Positions 5,427-5,689 of a stretch of DNA of 5,689 nucleotides are shown one piece after another; the first letter of the stretch is position 1; the number at the start of each line of letters is the position of its first letter. The DNA comes from Anaerobacillus sp. (GTDB lineage Bacteria > Bacillota > Bacilli > Bacillales_H > Anaerobacillaceae): positions 1 through 5,689 of the forward strand of contig SKOL01000724.1 in assembly GCA_007120055.1 (NCBI GenBank). The letters run 5' to 3'. Below the pieces are notes generated by a model. That model was not told the origin of the DNA, searched no databases, and saw only the letters and a program-made list of their open reading frames with translations. Made by a program: the position numbers and the translations under genes.

Positions 5427-5480
5427 GTTTCTTGTCATTCAGCTAAATTTTTTAAAAAACTATAAGAGAGGTGTAAATCT

Positions 5481-5689
5481 ATGATTAATGTTGCTCAAAA
5501 ATTGATTTCTGTAAACGGACTACTCGAGATCGCAAAAGAAAGGGATTTTGGTTTTTTAAGAAGTACAAACACTACCAGTGGACTTGATACTTATATTTCA
5601 GCATCACAAATCAAGAAATTTAAGTTAAGAGAGGGAGATATGGTAACTGGACAAGCTCGTTATCCAAAAGAAGGGGAACAACTATATGG
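5481..5689 (+). CDS. rho: Rho-family transcription termination factor, short form lacking Rho_N (partial at window end)
   Basis: The first 69 residues match the primary RNA-binding OB-fold domain of Rho. GLLEIAKERDFGFLR (13-27) aligns with the Rho GVLEI..GFGFLR motif; YISASQIKKFKLREGD (38-53) and ARYPKEGEQLYG (58-69) follow in the usual order. Bacillus and E. coli Rho carry about 50 or more residues of a Rho_N helical domain before this point; here only 12 residues precede it, and a TAA at 5463-5465 excludes a longer in-frame start. The ATG at 5481 has a good GAGGTG site 7 nt upstream. The ATPase part, with Walker motifs, lies beyond the window. In Bacillus the housekeeping rho sits by glpX and rpmE; the absence of glpX upstream suggests an accessory paralogue. 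The alternative is an isolated RNA-binding fragment. Confidence 0.85.
   Translation, partial: MINVAQKLISVNGLLEIAKERDFGFLRSTNTTSGLDTYISASQIKKFKLREGDMVTGQARYPKEGEQLY

Noticed and set aside
5256..5480. Leader peptide or riboswitch upstream of the rho-like gene
   Set aside because: No ATG in the leader and almost no G, so neither an upstream peptide nor a stable aptamer fold is likely; rut-like composition explains it better.

Overview
The window looks like an accessory chromosomal region of a low-GC Gram-positive bacterium, most likely a Bacillaceae member. The evidence is low GC throughout, GGAGG-type ribosome binding sites, Bacillus-style serine hydrolase and SHOCT sequences, and a rho-family gene. 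The species cannot be named from sequence alone. No rRNA, tRNA, CRISPR array or intact transposase was seen.

Layout, left to right. (1) Positions 1-865, minus strand: most of a membrane-anchored serine hydrolase of the beta-lactamase/penicillin-binding-protein fold, cut at its C-terminus by the window edge. (2) 866-1679: about 800 bp without a convincing gene. It holds two hairpins, a REP-like quasi-palindrome at 1007-1035, and a four-unit 16-bp tandem array of AAACTAGTTT/AAACTGGTTT palindromes at 1476-1539. A strong minus-strand terminator at 1538-1586 abuts the array. (3) 1680-4142, minus strand: a two-gene anti-phage operon. The first gene encodes a two-transmembrane SAVED effector (Cap14-like). 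The second, 15 nt downstream, encodes a CD-NTase with a C-terminal AGS-C domain. Together they form a minimal (type I, no ancillary gene) CBASS. An extended -10 promoter (4175-4203) precedes them and the 1538-1586 terminator follows them. (4) 4205-4960: gene debris, including a terminator hairpin at 4281-4304, an unrecognised reading frame, an orphan SHOCT-domain fragment, and a 22-bp direct repeat 460 bp apart inside two diverged collinear segments. (5) 5256-5689, plus strand: a promoter, an approximately 190-nt C-rich and nearly G-free leader, and the start of a rho-family gene. That gene begins directly at the RNA-binding OB-fold domain and lacks the usual N-terminal Rho_N domain. The window ends 69 codons in.

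How the parts work together. In the CBASS model, phage infection activates the CD-NTase to make a cyclic oligonucleotide. This binds the SAVED domain of the effector, whose membrane helices then damage the cytoplasmic membrane and stop phage spread. The rho-like gene is transcribed separately, and its leader has the composition of a Rho-utilisation site, which suggests autoregulation. Its link to the defence operon is only positional. The most unusual points are this short Rho paralogue with its rut-like leader, the effector-first CBASS operon between independent terminators, and the 16-bp palindrome array next to the operon's terminator.
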